A DNA stretch of 64,000 nt, from the NCBI RefSeq assembly GCF_008932115.1, contig NZ_CP044543.1:1550001-1614000 (forward strand), in the 5' to 3' direction. The notes beneath the pieces were generated by a model, which was not told where the DNA came from, made no database searches, and was given only the letters and a program-made list of their open reading frames with translations. The translations under genes and the position numbers were made by a program. Below are positions 1 through 8,483 of this stretch, piece by piece (the stretch's first letter is position 1; the number at the start of each line of letters is the position of its first letter). The DNA is from Bradyrhizobium betae. GTDB taxonomy: Bacteria; Pseudomonadota; Alphaproteobacteria; Rhizobiales; Xanthobacteraceae.

Positions 1-1563
1 CGGACGCTCGAACATGTCACCGGAATCGTTCGGACCGTCCTTGACCTTGTACTCGGAGGCGAACGCGGCCGCCTGCGCCACGGAATAGCCGGGGCCACCG
101 TCTTCCGCGAGGTTGCGGAAGGCGATGTAGGACAGGCCGTGGCAGCTGGCGCAGACTTCCTTGTAGACCTTCAGGCCGCGCTGCAGCGCACCGCGGTCGT
201 ACTTGCCGAACGGGCCAGCGAACGACCATTTGTTGCCCGGCGGCTTGTCGCTGCCTTCGGATGCGCGGGCATCCTGCAGGCTGCCGAGGAACAGCGCACC
301 GGCGGCGACGAGCGCGATGGCGATCGAGGCCACGGCCTTGCCGCTCCTGGCCAGAATCGCCTCCGAGATCGAGTTCGGCACCGGCCGCGGCTTCTCGATG
401 CGCGAGAGCAGCGGCAGCACGATCAGGAAGTAGGCGAAGTAGCAGACCGTCAGGACCCGGCCGGCGATCACGTAGATGCCTTCCGGCGGCTGCGCGCCGA
501 GATAGCCGAGCAGGATGCAGACCGCGACGAAGATCCAGAAGAACTGCTTGGCCAGCGGACGGTACTTCGACGACCTGGTCCGGGCGGCATCGAGCCAGGG
601 CAGGAAGCACAGGATGATGATCGCCGAGAACATCCCGATCACGCCCGCGAGCTTGTTCGGGATCGAGCGCAGGATCGCGTAGAACGGCAGGTAATACCAT
701 TCCGGCACGATGTGCGGCGGCGTCACGCCCGGGTTCGCCGGGATATAGTTGTCGGCGTCGCCGAGATAGTTCGGCATGTAGAAGATGAACCAGGCGTAGA
801 GCAGCAGGAAGCAGGCAACGCCGAACCCGTCCTTGATGGTGGCATGCGGCGTGAACGGAACCGTGTCCTTTTCCGTCTTCGGCTCGACGCCATCAGGATT
901 GTTCTGGCCGGCAACGTGCAGCGCCCAGACGTGGAGCACGACGACGCCCGCGATCAGGAACGGCAGCAGGTAGTGCAGCGAGAAGAAGCGGTTCAGCGTC
1001 GGGTTGCCGACCGAATAGCCGCCCCACAGCAGCGTCACGATGCTCTCGCCGACATAGGGGATGGCGGAGAACAAATTGGTGATGACGGTGGCGCCCCAGA
1101 AGCTCATCTGGCCCCAAGGCAGCACGTAGCCCATGAAGCCCGTCGCCATCATCAGGAGGTAGATGATGACGCCGAGGATCCACAGCACCTCGCGCGGCTC
1201 CTTGTAGGAGCCGTAATAGAGGCCGCGCAGCATGTGGATGTAGACCGCGAAGAAGAACATCGACGCGCCGCAGGCGTGCATGTTGCGCAGCAGCCAGCCG
1301 TAATTGACGTCACGGACGAGCAGTTCGACCGACTTGAAGGCGAGATCGGCATGCGGCGTGTAATGCATCGCCAGGATCACGCCGGTCAGGATCTGCATCC
1401 CCAGCATGAAGGACAGGATGGCGCCGAAGGTCCACCAGTAGTTCAGGTTGCGCGGGGTGGGATAGACGACGAAGGAAGAGTGCATGAGGCCGAGGATCGG
1501 CAGGCGCCGCTCGAGCCATTGCAGGGCCGGATTGCTCGGCTTGTATTCGGATGGTCCGCTCAT
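1..1563 (-). CDS. fbcH: Cytochrome b/c1 fusion subunit of the bc1 complex (partial, 3' end outside window)
   Basis: Membrane core of ubiquinol:cytochrome c oxidoreductase. The 521 visible residues read as a full cytochrome b (many transmembrane helices, haem-ligand region around [10 protein letters not shown] and HACGASMFF, Qo-site PEWY motif near residue 283) and then continue in frame into cytochrome c1, with a covalent haem site CASCHG near residue 475. In most bacteria b and c1 are separate; the fused precursor, cleaved after export, is known from Bradyrhizobium. ATG start at 1563. It lies 62 bp behind fbcF and is presumably co-transcribed with it. The C-terminus of c1, including its membrane anchor, lies outside the window. 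Confidence 0.96.
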   Translation of the reverse strand, partial: MSGPSEYKPSNPALQWLERRLPILGLMHSSFVVYPTPRNLNYWWTFGAILSFMLGMQILTGVILAMHYTPHADLAFKSVELLVRDVNYGWLLRNMHACGASMFFFAVYIHMLRGLYYGSYKEPREVLWILGVIIYLLMMATGFMGYVLPWGQMSFWGATVITNLFSAIPYVGESIVTLLWGGYSVGNPTLNRFFSLHYLLPFLIAGVVVLHVWALHVAGQNNPDGVEPKTEKDTVPFTPHATIKDGFGVACFLLLYAWFIFYMPNYLGDADNYIPANPGVTPPHIVPEWYYLPFYAILRSIPNKLAGVIGMFSAIIILCFLPWLDAARTRSSKYRPLAKQFFWIFVAVCILLGYLGAQPPEGIYVIAGRVLTVCYFAYFLIVLPLLSRIEKPRPVPNSISEAILARSGKAVASIAIALVAAGALFLGSLQDARASEGSDKPPGNKWSFAGPFGKYDRGALQRGLKVYKEVCASCHGLSYIAFRNLAEDGGPGYSVAQAAAFASEYKVKDGPNDSGDMFERP

Positions 1564-1625
1564 GATGCGATCCTGAGGAAATAATACGACGAGACGGCGC
1601 GAAGCTTCGGACGCGGGTCCGAAGC

Positions 1626-2156
1626 TCAGCCGATCTGGATTTTGGTGTCGGAAACGAAAGTGTACGGCGGCACCGGAAGGTTCGCGGGCGCGGGCCCCTG
1701 TCGGATACGGCCGGACGAATCGTACTGCGAACCATGGCAGGGGCAGAAGAACCCGTCGTAATTGCCCTCATGAGCGATCGGGATGCAGCCGAGATGGGTG
1801 CAGATGCCGATCACGACCAGCCATTGCTCGTGGCCGGACTTGACCCGGGCCTCGTCGCTCTGCGGATCGGGCAGGCTCGCCACGTTGACGGCGCGCGCCT
1901 CGTCGATCTGCTTCTTGGTGCGGTGGCTGATGTAGATCGGCTTGCCGCGCCAGAACACCTTAATGTCCTGCCCCTCGGCGACCGGGCTGAGATCGACCTC
2001 GATCGGCGCACCGGCCGCGATGGTCGACGCATCAGGATTCATTTGGGAGATAAAGGGCCAGAGCGCAGCCGCGCCCCCTACTGCTGCAGCTGCCCCGGTT
2101 GCAACGAATAAGAAATCACGGCGTGTCGGATGGTCCGCCGAAGACGCTGTCGTCAC
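1626..2156 (-). CDS. fbcF: Rieske iron-sulfur protein of the cytochrome bc1 complex
   Basis: Carries the 2Fe-2S centre that moves electrons from ubiquinol to cytochrome c1. The 176-residue protein has a twin-arginine motif (RRDFL near residue 12) followed by one hydrophobic anchor helix. The two cluster-binding boxes CTHLGC and CPCHGS supply the two Cys and two His ligands. The start is a GTG at 2156. First gene of the fbcF-fbcH unit. The 278 bp upstream to trmL is a divergent intergenic region in which I could not recognise a specific regulator site. Confidence 0.96.
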   Translation of the reverse strand: MTTASSADHPTRRDFLFVATGAAAAVGGAAALWPFISQMNPDASTIAAGAPIEVDLSPVAEGQDIKVFWRGKPIYISHRTKKQIDEARAVNVASLPDPQSDEARVKSGHEQWLVVIGICTHLGCIPIAHEGNYDGFFCPCHGSQYDSSGRIRQGPAPANLPVPPYTFVSDTKIQIG

Positions 2157-2434
2157 GATTCCAACCCTTTCTTCTTATGCTACCGGTGGAACCGCTCCGG
2201 AGGCCCCCAAGGTCCCCAGAACAGGCTGCCGGCGCCCGCGGCCCCCCGCGGCGGCAGAACTTCACGTGTCCCCACCAAAACAAGGCGAAAACAGCAGTCC
2301 AGAATCGTTCTATTGGCACCCTTGCCGGGCGAGCGCAAGCCCGCTAACGGCGGGGAGACGTGCAATGCACGAATTCCCGCGCCGGCGATGTTTTATTGAG
2401 ACATTTCTCGCGCTCAACAACCCGCCCGCCCGCC

Positions 2435-2893
2435 ATGCAGATCGCACTTTTCCAACCCGACATCGCCCAGAACACCGGCACGATTCTCAGGCTTTGCGCC
2501 TGCCTGGGCATGGCCGCCCATATCATCGAACCGGCGGGCTTCCCGTTCTCCGACCGCCTGTTCCGCCGGGCGGGAATGGATTACCTCGACCATGTCAGCG
2601 TGACCCGCCACGCCTCCTGGTCGAGATTCGAGGACTGGCGCGCGGCACAGGGCTACCGGCTGCTGCTGTTCACCACCAAGGCGGCCACCGATTACCGCGA
2701 TTTTCATTACCAGAGCTCGGACATCCTGCTATTCGGGCGAGAGAGCGCTGGCGTCACCGAGGCGGTGGTCGAGGCCGCCGACGCGCGGCTGGTGATCCCG
2801 ATCACGCCGGGGCTGCGGTCGCTCAATGTCGCCATGACCGCGGCGATGGCCGCAGGCGAGGCGCTGCGGCAGCTCCGGAACCCGCAAGTTTGA
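2435..2893 (+). CDS. trmL: tRNA (cytidine(34)-2'-O)-methyltransferase
   Basis: SPOUT-class methyltransferase that 2'-O-methylates the wobble nucleotide of some leucine tRNAs. The 152-residue protein begins MQIALFQPDIAQNTGTILR, the conserved N-terminus of TrmL/CspR, and has the family's SAM-knot segments LLFGRESAGV and VIPITPGLRSLNVA near residues 95 to 130. The ATG at 2435 is chosen because family homology begins exactly there; the reading frame stays open upstream without similarity. It is followed 19 bp later by queE, which acts on another wobble-position modification. Confidence 0.93.
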   Translation: MQIALFQPDIAQNTGTILRLCACLGMAAHIIEPAGFPFSDRLFRRAGMDYLDHVSVTRHASWSRFEDWRAAQGYRLLLFTTKAATDYRDFHYQSSDILLFGRESAGVTEAVVEAADARLVIPITPGLRSLNVAMTAAMAAGEALRQLRNPQV

Positions 2894-2912
2894 TAAGGCT
2901 GAGGAGAGACGA

Positions 2913-3545
2913 TTGAGTTACGCGGTCAAGGAAATCTTCCTGACCCTGCAAGGCGAAGGCGCCCATGCCGGGCGCGCGTCGGTGTTCTGCCGTTTCGCCG
3001 GCTGCAATCTCTGGAGCGGGCGCGAGGCCGACCGCCTGGAGGCGACCTGCAAGTTCTGCGACACCGATTTCGTCGGCACCGACGGCACGCTCGGCGGCCG
3101 CTATGCTTCCGCCGCGGAACTCGCCGATACGATCGCCGCGCAATGGACGGCCAGGGGCGACAACCGCTACGTGGTGCTGACCGGCGGCGAGCCGCTGCTG
3201 CAGGTCGATGCCGCCCTGGTCGACGCGCTCCATGCGCGCGGGTTCGAGATCGGCGTCGAGACCAATGGCACCATCGCGCCGCCGGAGGGCCTCGACTGGA
3301 TCTGCGTCAGCCCCAAGGGCGGCAGCGAGCTCGTGCTGCGCCGCGGCCACGAGTTGAAGCTGGTCTATCCGCAGACGCTCGCCGCGCCCGAAGCCTTCGA
3401 AGGCCTCGCCTTCGAGCGCTTCTCGCTGCAACCGATGGACGGCCCCGAGGTCGTCCAAAACACCGCGCGTGCGATCGATTACTGCCTGCACCATCCGCAA
3501 TGGCGGCTCAGCGTGCAGACGCATAAATCGCTCGGCATCAGATAG
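2913..3545 (+). CDS. queE: 7-carboxy-7-deazaguanine synthase (radical SAM)
   Basis: Converts 6-carboxytetrahydropterin to 7-carboxy-7-deazaguanine in the preQ0/queuosine pathway. Its cluster motif is the C-x14-C-x2-C variant (first Cys in FAGCNLW, last two in CKFCD), known in one QueE branch, rather than the usual radical SAM CX3CX2C. The TGGEPLLQ box near residue 90 is the glycine-rich SAM-binding element. The start is TTG at 2913, preceded by a GAGGAGAG ribosome-binding site; there is no ATG near the conserved N-terminus. Length 210 residues, normal for the family. queD follows after 2 bp. Confidence 0.94.
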   Translation: MSYAVKEIFLTLQGEGAHAGRASVFCRFAGCNLWSGREADRLEATCKFCDTDFVGTDGTLGGRYASAAELADTIAAQWTARGDNRYVVLTGGEPLLQVDAALVDALHARGFEIGVETNGTIAPPEGLDWICVSPKGGSELVLRRGHELKLVYPQTLAAPEAFEGLAFERFSLQPMDGPEVVQNTARAIDYCLHHPQWRLSVQTHKSLGIR

Positions 3546-3547
3546 GA

Positions 3548-3928
3548 TTGGTTTTCGAACAGATGTGGGAATTGACGAAATCGTTTCGCTTCGAGGCGGC
3601 GCATTCACTGTCGGGAACGACGTTCGGAGCGGCCAGCGAAGAGATCCACGGCCACTCCTTCCGCGCCGAGGTGACGTTGCGCGGCACGCCGGACCCTGCG
3701 ACCGGCATGGTGGTCGATCTCGGCCTCGTCCAGCGCGCCATCGAGGACGTGCGGCTTTCGCTCGACCACAAGTTCCTCAACAAGATCGAGGCGCTCGGCA
3801 AGCCGACGCTGGAGAACCTGTCGCGCTTCGTCTGGGAGCGGCTGCAGCATATCGGCGAGCTGACCCGCGTCAGCATCCACCGCGACAGTTGCAACGAGAG
3901 CTGCACCTATTACGGTCCACAGGGCTAA
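3548..3928 (+). CDS. queD: 6-carboxy-5,6,7,8-tetrahydropterin synthase
   Basis: Makes the QueE substrate from dihydroneopterin triphosphate. The 126-residue protein has the PTPS-fold zinc ligands, one His in FEAAHSLSG and two in the EIHGHSF box, and the conserved LDHKFLN segment. The track-consistent start is TTG at 3548; an ATG at 3563 ([10 protein letters not shown]) is an equally good start and would shorten the protein by five residues. Coupled to queE (2-bp gap) and 4 bp before hemF. QueC, which would complete preQ0 synthesis, is not in this window. Confidence 0.93.
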   Translation: MVFEQMWELTKSFRFEAAHSLSGTTFGAASEEIHGHSFRAEVTLRGTPDPATGMVVDLGLVQRAIEDVRLSLDHKFLNKIEALGKPTLENLSRFVWERLQHIGELTRVSIHRDSCNESCTYYGPQG

Positions 3929-3932
3929 CGGC

Positions 3933-4832
3933 ATGGCATCGACGACAGACCCGAGCTTGATCGAAGACCGCAAGACCCGCGCCCGCGCCTGGTTCGAAGC
4001 CTTGCGCGATGACATCTGCGCCAGCTTCGAGCGGCTGGAGGATGACGCGCCGCAGAGCCTCTATGCTGGCGAAGCGGGCCGCTTCAAACGCACGCCCTGG
4101 CAGCGCACCGATCACAGCGGCGCGGCCGGCGGAGGCGGCGTGATGTCGATGATGTCGGGCCGCCTGTTCGAGAAGGTCGGCGTGCACTGCTCGACCGTGC
4201 ACGGCGAGTTCGCGCCCGAGTTTCGCGCGCAGATTCCGGGCGCGGCCGACGATCCGCGGTTCTGGGCTTCCGGCATCTCGCTGATCGCGCATCACCGTAA
4301 TCCGCACGTACCCGCCGTGCACATGAACACGCGCTTCGTCGTCACCACCAAGGCCTGGTTCGGCGGCGGCGCCGATCTGACGCCGGTGCTCGACCGCCGA
4401 CGCACGCAGGACGATGCCGACACGCTCGCCTTCCACGCCGCGATGAAAGCGGCCTGCGACCAGCCGAACGGCATCGCCGACTACGACAAGTACAAGAAGT
4501 GGTGCGACGAGTATTTCTATCTGCCGCACCGGAAAGAGGCGCGCGGCATCGGCGGGATCTTCTACGACTGGCACGACAGCGGCGACTGGGGCGCCGACCT
4601 CGCCTTCACCCAGGACGTCGGCCGCGCTTTTCTGAAGATCTACCCCGAACTCGTCAGGCGAAATTTCGCGAGCGCCTGGACCGCCGACGATCGCGAGGAG
4701 CAACTGATCCGGCGCGGGCGCTATGTCGAATTCAACCTGCTCTACGACCGCGGCACCATCTTCGGGCTCAAGACCGGCGGCAATGTGGACTCCATCCTGT
4801 CGTCGCTGCCGCCGGAGGTGAAATGGCCATGA
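3933..4832 (+). CDS. hemF: Oxygen-dependent coproporphyrinogen III oxidase
   Basis: Oxidatively decarboxylates coproporphyrinogen III to protoporphyrinogen IX in aerobic haem synthesis. The 299 residues cover the whole family; signatures include [21 protein letters not shown] and the C-terminal [13 protein letters not shown] and LPPEVKWP motifs. Haem made here feeds the cytochromes encoded nearby, but the adjacency to the queuosine genes may be accidental. The stop codon overlaps the start region of the next gene. Confidence 0.96.
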   Translation: MASTTDPSLIEDRKTRARAWFEALRDDICASFERLEDDAPQSLYAGEAGRFKRTPWQRTDHSGAAGGGGVMSMMSGRLFEKVGVHCSTVHGEFAPEFRAQIPGAADDPRFWASGISLIAHHRNPHVPAVHMNTRFVVTTKAWFGGGADLTPVLDRRRTQDDADTLAFHAAMKAACDQPNGIADYDKYKKWCDEYFYLPHRKEARGIGGIFYDWHDSGDWGADLAFTQDVGRAFLKIYPELVRRNFASAWTADDREEQLIRRGRYVEFNLLYDRGTIFGLKTGGNVDSILSSLPPEVKWP

Positions 4833-5563
4833 GCGCAATCAAGCCATTGCCGCGCGCGATGCTGATCGACATGGACGACACCATCCTGTCCGCCTATGGC
4901 CGGCCCGAGATCGCCTGGAACACGATCGCGCACGAGTTCGCCGAGGAGCTCGCGCCGCTGCCGCCGGGCGAGGTCGCGACCACTGTGCTGGCTTTCGCAA
5001 AGAACTTCTGGGCCAACGCGGACGCCTCCTGGCGGCTCAAGCTTGCGGAAGCGCGGCACCTGACCGTCAAGGGTGGCTTTGCCGCGCTCGCCGCCGCCGG
5101 CCATCGCGCACTATCAGACGATCTCGCCATCCGCCTCGCCGATCGCTTCACCACCTATCGCGAGGAGGAGATGTTCGTCTTCCCCGGCGCGCATGAGGCG
5201 ATCGACCGGTTGAAGGCGCTCGGCATCAAGCTTGCGCTCGTCACCAACGGCGCCGCCGACACCCAGCGCGCCAAGGTCGAGCGCTTCGAGCTCGCGCACC
5301 GCTTCCATCACATCCAGATCGAGGGCGAGCACGGCTTCGGCAAGCCCGAGGAGCGCGCCTATCTGCACGCGATGGACGCGCTCGGCGTCACCGCCGAGGA
5401 CACCTGGATGATCGGCGACAATCTGGAATGGGAAGTCGTGACGCCGCAGCGCCTCGGCATCTATTCGATCTGGATCGACGTGCATGGCGACGGCTTGCCC
5501 GAGGGCTCGACGGTCAAGCCCGACCGCATCATCCGCTCGCTGACCGAGCTGGTGCCGGGCTAG
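4823..5563 (+). CDS. HAD-superfamily hydrolase
   Basis: 246-residue haloacid-dehalogenase-like phosphohydrolase. Motif I is DMDDT (nucleophile Asp plus acid/base Asp), motif II is the LVTNG strand, the motif III Lys is in HGFGKPEE and the motif IV acidic pair follows in [11 protein letters not shown] helical cap of about 90 residues lies between motifs I and II (C1 type). Substrate unknown. A GGAGGTG ribosome-binding site precedes ATG 4823; ATG 4829, which overlaps the hemF stop as ATGA, is the alternative start. Translational coupling to hemF is likely. Confidence 0.85.
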   Translation: MAMSAIKPLPRAMLIDMDDTILSAYGRPEIAWNTIAHEFAEELAPLPPGEVATTVLAFAKNFWANADASWRLKLAEARHLTVKGGFAALAAAGHRALSDDLAIRLADRFTTYREEEMFVFPGAHEAIDRLKALGIKLALVTNGAADTQRAKVERFELAHRFHHIQIEGEHGFGKPEERAYLHAMDALGVTAEDTWMIGDNLEWEVVTPQRLGIYSIWIDVHGDGLPEGSTVKPDRIIRSLTELVPG

Positions 5564-5914
5564 ATCGCGAAAACAACCCCATGCACAGTAGCCGGCCGCA
5601 GCAAATTCAATAGCTTGCAGTAAATGCGGGCACGACTGCTGATTTTACGAAATCATTTGACGCGTCGGACAAAACAGGTGCATGGTGTCACCATCGCGGC
5701 GCATGGGACGGATAAGCCCCTGCGCAACCCATCGAGCAGGCGCCATCGCCTCCGTCATGGTCCCGCTCCCGGCCTGAAGCTCTGTCATCGGTGTTTCAAT
5801 TGCCTGACAGCGGATGCGCGCTGCCGCAGCACATCCACTGATCCCGCCCGTCGTGATCGGCATGTCATGCCGGCCTGCTAGCTTCTCTCGTCAATCAACC
5901 TGAAAGGACCATCC
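5564..5914. other. Intergenic region of 351 bp without a convincing gene
   Basis: Short open frames here lack family similarity and ribosome-binding sites. The only structures I see are two perfect small palindromes: arms ATGGTG/CACCAT around one base at 5682-5694, and arms CGGCATG/CATGCCG around one base at 5858-5872, the latter about 43 bp before the DUF2158 start. They could be regulator sites or chance. Confidence 0.5.
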
Positions 5915-6124
5915 ATGGAACTAAAAGCCGGCGATATCGTCATGCTGAAATCCGGCGGCCAGCCGCTCACCGTCGCCGAAGTGAAGGGCGACGACGCGGT
6001 CTGTGTCTGGATGGGCGTCGAAGGCGATCTGTTTCGCGAGACATTGCCGCTCGCCGTGCTCGAACAACTGGAAGAGTTGGACGAGGACGACGAGGATGAA
6101 GAAGACGACGAAGACGAGGAATAG
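5915..6124 (+). CDS. YodC-like DUF2158 small protein with acidic tail
   Basis: 69-residue protein. Residues 1 to 45 match the DUF2158/YodC pattern (GDIVMLKSGGQPLTV followed by a CVWM strand), a small beta-barrel-like domain of unknown function. The last 20 or so residues are almost entirely Asp and Glu, giving a strongly acidic tail. ATG preceded by a GAAAGGA ribosome-binding site. It stands alone between the hemF cluster and the cytochrome gene. No function can be assigned. Confidence 0.8.
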   Translation: MELKAGDIVMLKSGGQPLTVAEVKGDDAVCVWMGVEGDLFRETLPLAVLEQLEELDEDDEDEEDDEDEE

Positions 6125-6187
6125 GCGCGGCCAGAACCTCATCCTGGCAGCGCGGGAACCAAACCAAGAGGCGTCGATTAGGATGTC

Positions 6188-6835
6188 ATGATCCTCCGCA
6201 CGCCTCAATTCGCCGTTCGGGCCGGAAGCCTTGCGATGATCGCGCTCGTCGCAGCAATGGCAGGCTCTCGCCCGAGCGGTGCGGACCTCTCGTCCGCTTC
6301 CACAACACTGCGGAATGCCGCCGAATTTTCCTCGATTTCAAATCAAGCCGATCGCTCGCGCGCGCTGTTCGAGGAAATCGGCAAGGTGCTCACCAACCCG
6401 CGTTGCATGAATTGCCACCCGGCCGGCGATCATCCGCTGCAGGGCAACGACGGCCACGAGCATGTCCCGCCCATATGGCGTGCCGAGACCGGGCATTTCG
6501 AGGTCAGCTGCTCCGGATGCCATAGCGGAAAGAACTTCTCGCTTCACGAAGCGGCCACCTATCGAAGCATTCCCGGTCATCCGCGATGGGGCTTCGCGCC
6601 ACTGTCGATGGCGTGGGAAGGCAAGTCTCTGGGCGACATTTGCCGCCAGTTGAAGGACGTCCAGCGCAATGGCGGTCGTGACCTCGCCGCGCTGCAGGAA
6701 CACATCGCCAAGGACGATCTCGTCGCGTGGGGTTGGAATCCGGGCGAAGGCCGCAAGCCGGCTCCGGGCAGCCGGAAGGGAGCCGGAGAACTGGTACAAG
6801 CCTGGATCGATACCGGCGCGGAGTGCCCACGCTGA
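6188..6835 (+). CDS. Exported di-haem c-type cytochrome
   Basis: 215-residue protein with an N-terminal hydrophobic segment (about residues 12 to 32) that looks like a signal peptide, then two covalent haem motifs, CMNCH near residue 75 and CSGCH near residue 108. Similar proteins are sometimes annotated as isoquinoline 1-oxidoreductase subunits or as partners of molybdenum hydroxylases, but no such oxidoreductase is encoded nearby. Probably a periplasmic electron carrier; partner unknown. opgG begins 137 bp downstream on the same strand. Confidence 0.8.
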   Translation: MILRTPQFAVRAGSLAMIALVAAMAGSRPSGADLSSASTTLRNAAEFSSISNQADRSRALFEEIGKVLTNPRCMNCHPAGDHPLQGNDGHEHVPPIWRAETGHFEVSCSGCHSGKNFSLHEAATYRSIPGHPRWGFAPLSMAWEGKSLGDICRQLKDVQRNGGRDLAALQEHIAKDDLVAWGWNPGEGRKPAPGSRKGAGELVQAWIDTGAECPR

Positions 6836-6971
6836 CGCAGGCAAGTATCCGGGCGTCGCGTCGCCCATAACGACCACAGCGGACCTCCCGGGGCGTAGAC
6901 GGCCAGGCCATCAATGGAACTCCCGGGAACATTGGCCGTTTGCATTTGTTCCAAAACCGGGAGACGCGCGC

Positions 6972-8483
6972 GTGAATCGCCGAGACCTTCTTCGCGCATC
7001 TGCTGCTGTTTCAGCCGCAGTCATATTGCCACGGGCTGCTGGCGCGCAGACCAGCGATGCTACGTCCTTCAGCCCATCCACCGTGCGCGAGCTGGCGCGC
7101 GCGCTTGCGGCCAAGCCGTTCGTGGCCCCGGACGAGAAGCTTCCGGATGCACTGAAGAATCTCGACTACGACCAATACCGATCCATTCGGTTCGCCCCCG
7201 AAAAGGCGCTGTGGCGGGACGAAAAACTGCCATTCGAGGTGCAGTTTTTCCACCGCGGCTTCTTCTACAAGAACAGGGTCGACATCTTCCAGGTGGCGAA
7301 CCGGAGCGTCACGCCGGTCTCGTATCGGCGCGCCGACTTTTCGTTCGGCGAGGGACTCGGACAATGGCCGGATGCGGACCTCGGATTCTCCGGCTTCCGC
7401 ATCCACACACCGATCAACCGACCGGATTATTACGACGAACTTTGCGTATTCCTTGGTGCCAGCTACTTCCGGGCCGTCGCGAAAGGACAGACCTATGGCC
7501 TGTCCGCGCGAGGGCTCGCGATCGATACCGGCGAGAGCAAAGGCGAAGAATTCCCGGTGTTCAAGGCCTTCTGGCTGGAGAAGCCTGCGCCCAACGCCTC
7601 CTCGATGGTGGTCCACGCGCTGCTCGACAGCAAGAGCGCGGCAGCAAGCTACCGTTTCACCATTCGGCCCGGCCAAACCACGGTCTTCGACGTCGAGATG
7701 GCGCTCTATCCGCGGGTCGACGTCGCGCATGCCGGGCTTGCGCCGATGACCAGCATGTTCTTCTTCGGTCCGAACGATCGGAAGGACTTCGACGATTTTC
7801 GTCCCTCGGTTCACGACTCGGACGGACTTTCGATCTTCAACGGCAGAGGTGAGCAGCTCTGGCGACCGCTCAACAATCCGCACGACCTGCAGGTCAGCAG
7901 TTTTGGCGACGTCAATCCCGGCGGCTTCGGCCTCATGCAGCGGGAAAGAAACTATCTCGCTTATCAGGATCTGGAATCCAGTTTCGAAACACGCCCGAGC
8001 CTCTGGTTCGAACCGATCGGCGATTGGGGCGAAGGCGCGGTGAAACTGTTCGAGATACCGACCAAGGAGGAGGTCCACGACAACATCGCCGCGCTCTGGC
8101 AACCGAAACAGCCCCTGACGGCAAAGAGCGAACACATCTTTACCTATCGACTGCACTGGGGACCGGACGCGCCGAAGGTCGACGCGCTCGCGCGATTCAC
8201 GCGAACGGGAATCGGCAGCCGGGGAGATGACGGCAAGCTGTTCGTCCTGGAGCTGATGGGCGACCGACTCAAAGGCGTCGATCCCAAGACCATGAAAGGG
8301 GTGGTGACCGCTGAGAAAGCTGAAATCAGCAACATCGTCACGCAACCCAATCCCGTGACCGGCGGATGGCGTCTGAGCTTCCAATGCGCGGTCAAGGGCC
8401 AGGCCTCGATCGAGCTGCGCGCGTTCCTGGCGCAGAACGATGCGCCGGTCTCCGAAGTATGGATCTATCGATGGACGCCCTGA
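6972..8483 (+). CDS. opgG: Periplasmic glucan biosynthesis protein OpgG/OpgD family
   Basis: Periplasmic protein for synthesis or branching of osmoregulated periplasmic glucans, acting with OpgH. The 503 residues start at a GTG with a twin-arginine signal (NRRDLL, then a hydrophobic stretch ending PRAAGAQ). OpgG family patterns include QYRSIRF, FFHRGFFYKNRV, GASYFRAV and WFEPIGDWGEGAVKL. A Tat signal is typical of the OpgD branch, so opgD is a possible alternative name. The 3' end overlaps the start of opgH, as expected for an opgGH operon. Confidence 0.92.
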   Translation: MNRRDLLRASAAVSAAVILPRAAGAQTSDATSFSPSTVRELARALAAKPFVAPDEKLPDALKNLDYDQYRSIRFAPEKALWRDEKLPFEVQFFHRGFFYKNRVDIFQVANRSVTPVSYRRADFSFGEGLGQWPDADLGFSGFRIHTPINRPDYYDELCVFLGASYFRAVAKGQTYGLSARGLAIDTGESKGEEFPVFKAFWLEKPAPNASSMVVHALLDSKSAAASYRFTIRPGQTTVFDVEMALYPRVDVAHAGLAPMTSMFFFGPNDRKDFDDFRPSVHDSDGLSIFNGRGEQLWRPLNNPHDLQVSSFGDVNPGGFGLMQRERNYLAYQDLESSFETRPSLWFEPIGDWGEGAVKLFEIPTKEEVHDNIAALWQPKQPLTAKSEHIFTYRLHWGPDAPKVDALARFTRTGIGSRGDDGKLFVLELMGDRLKGVDPKTMKGVVTAEKAEISNIVTQPNPVTGGWRLSFQCAVKGQASIELRAFLAQNDAPVSEVWIYRWTP

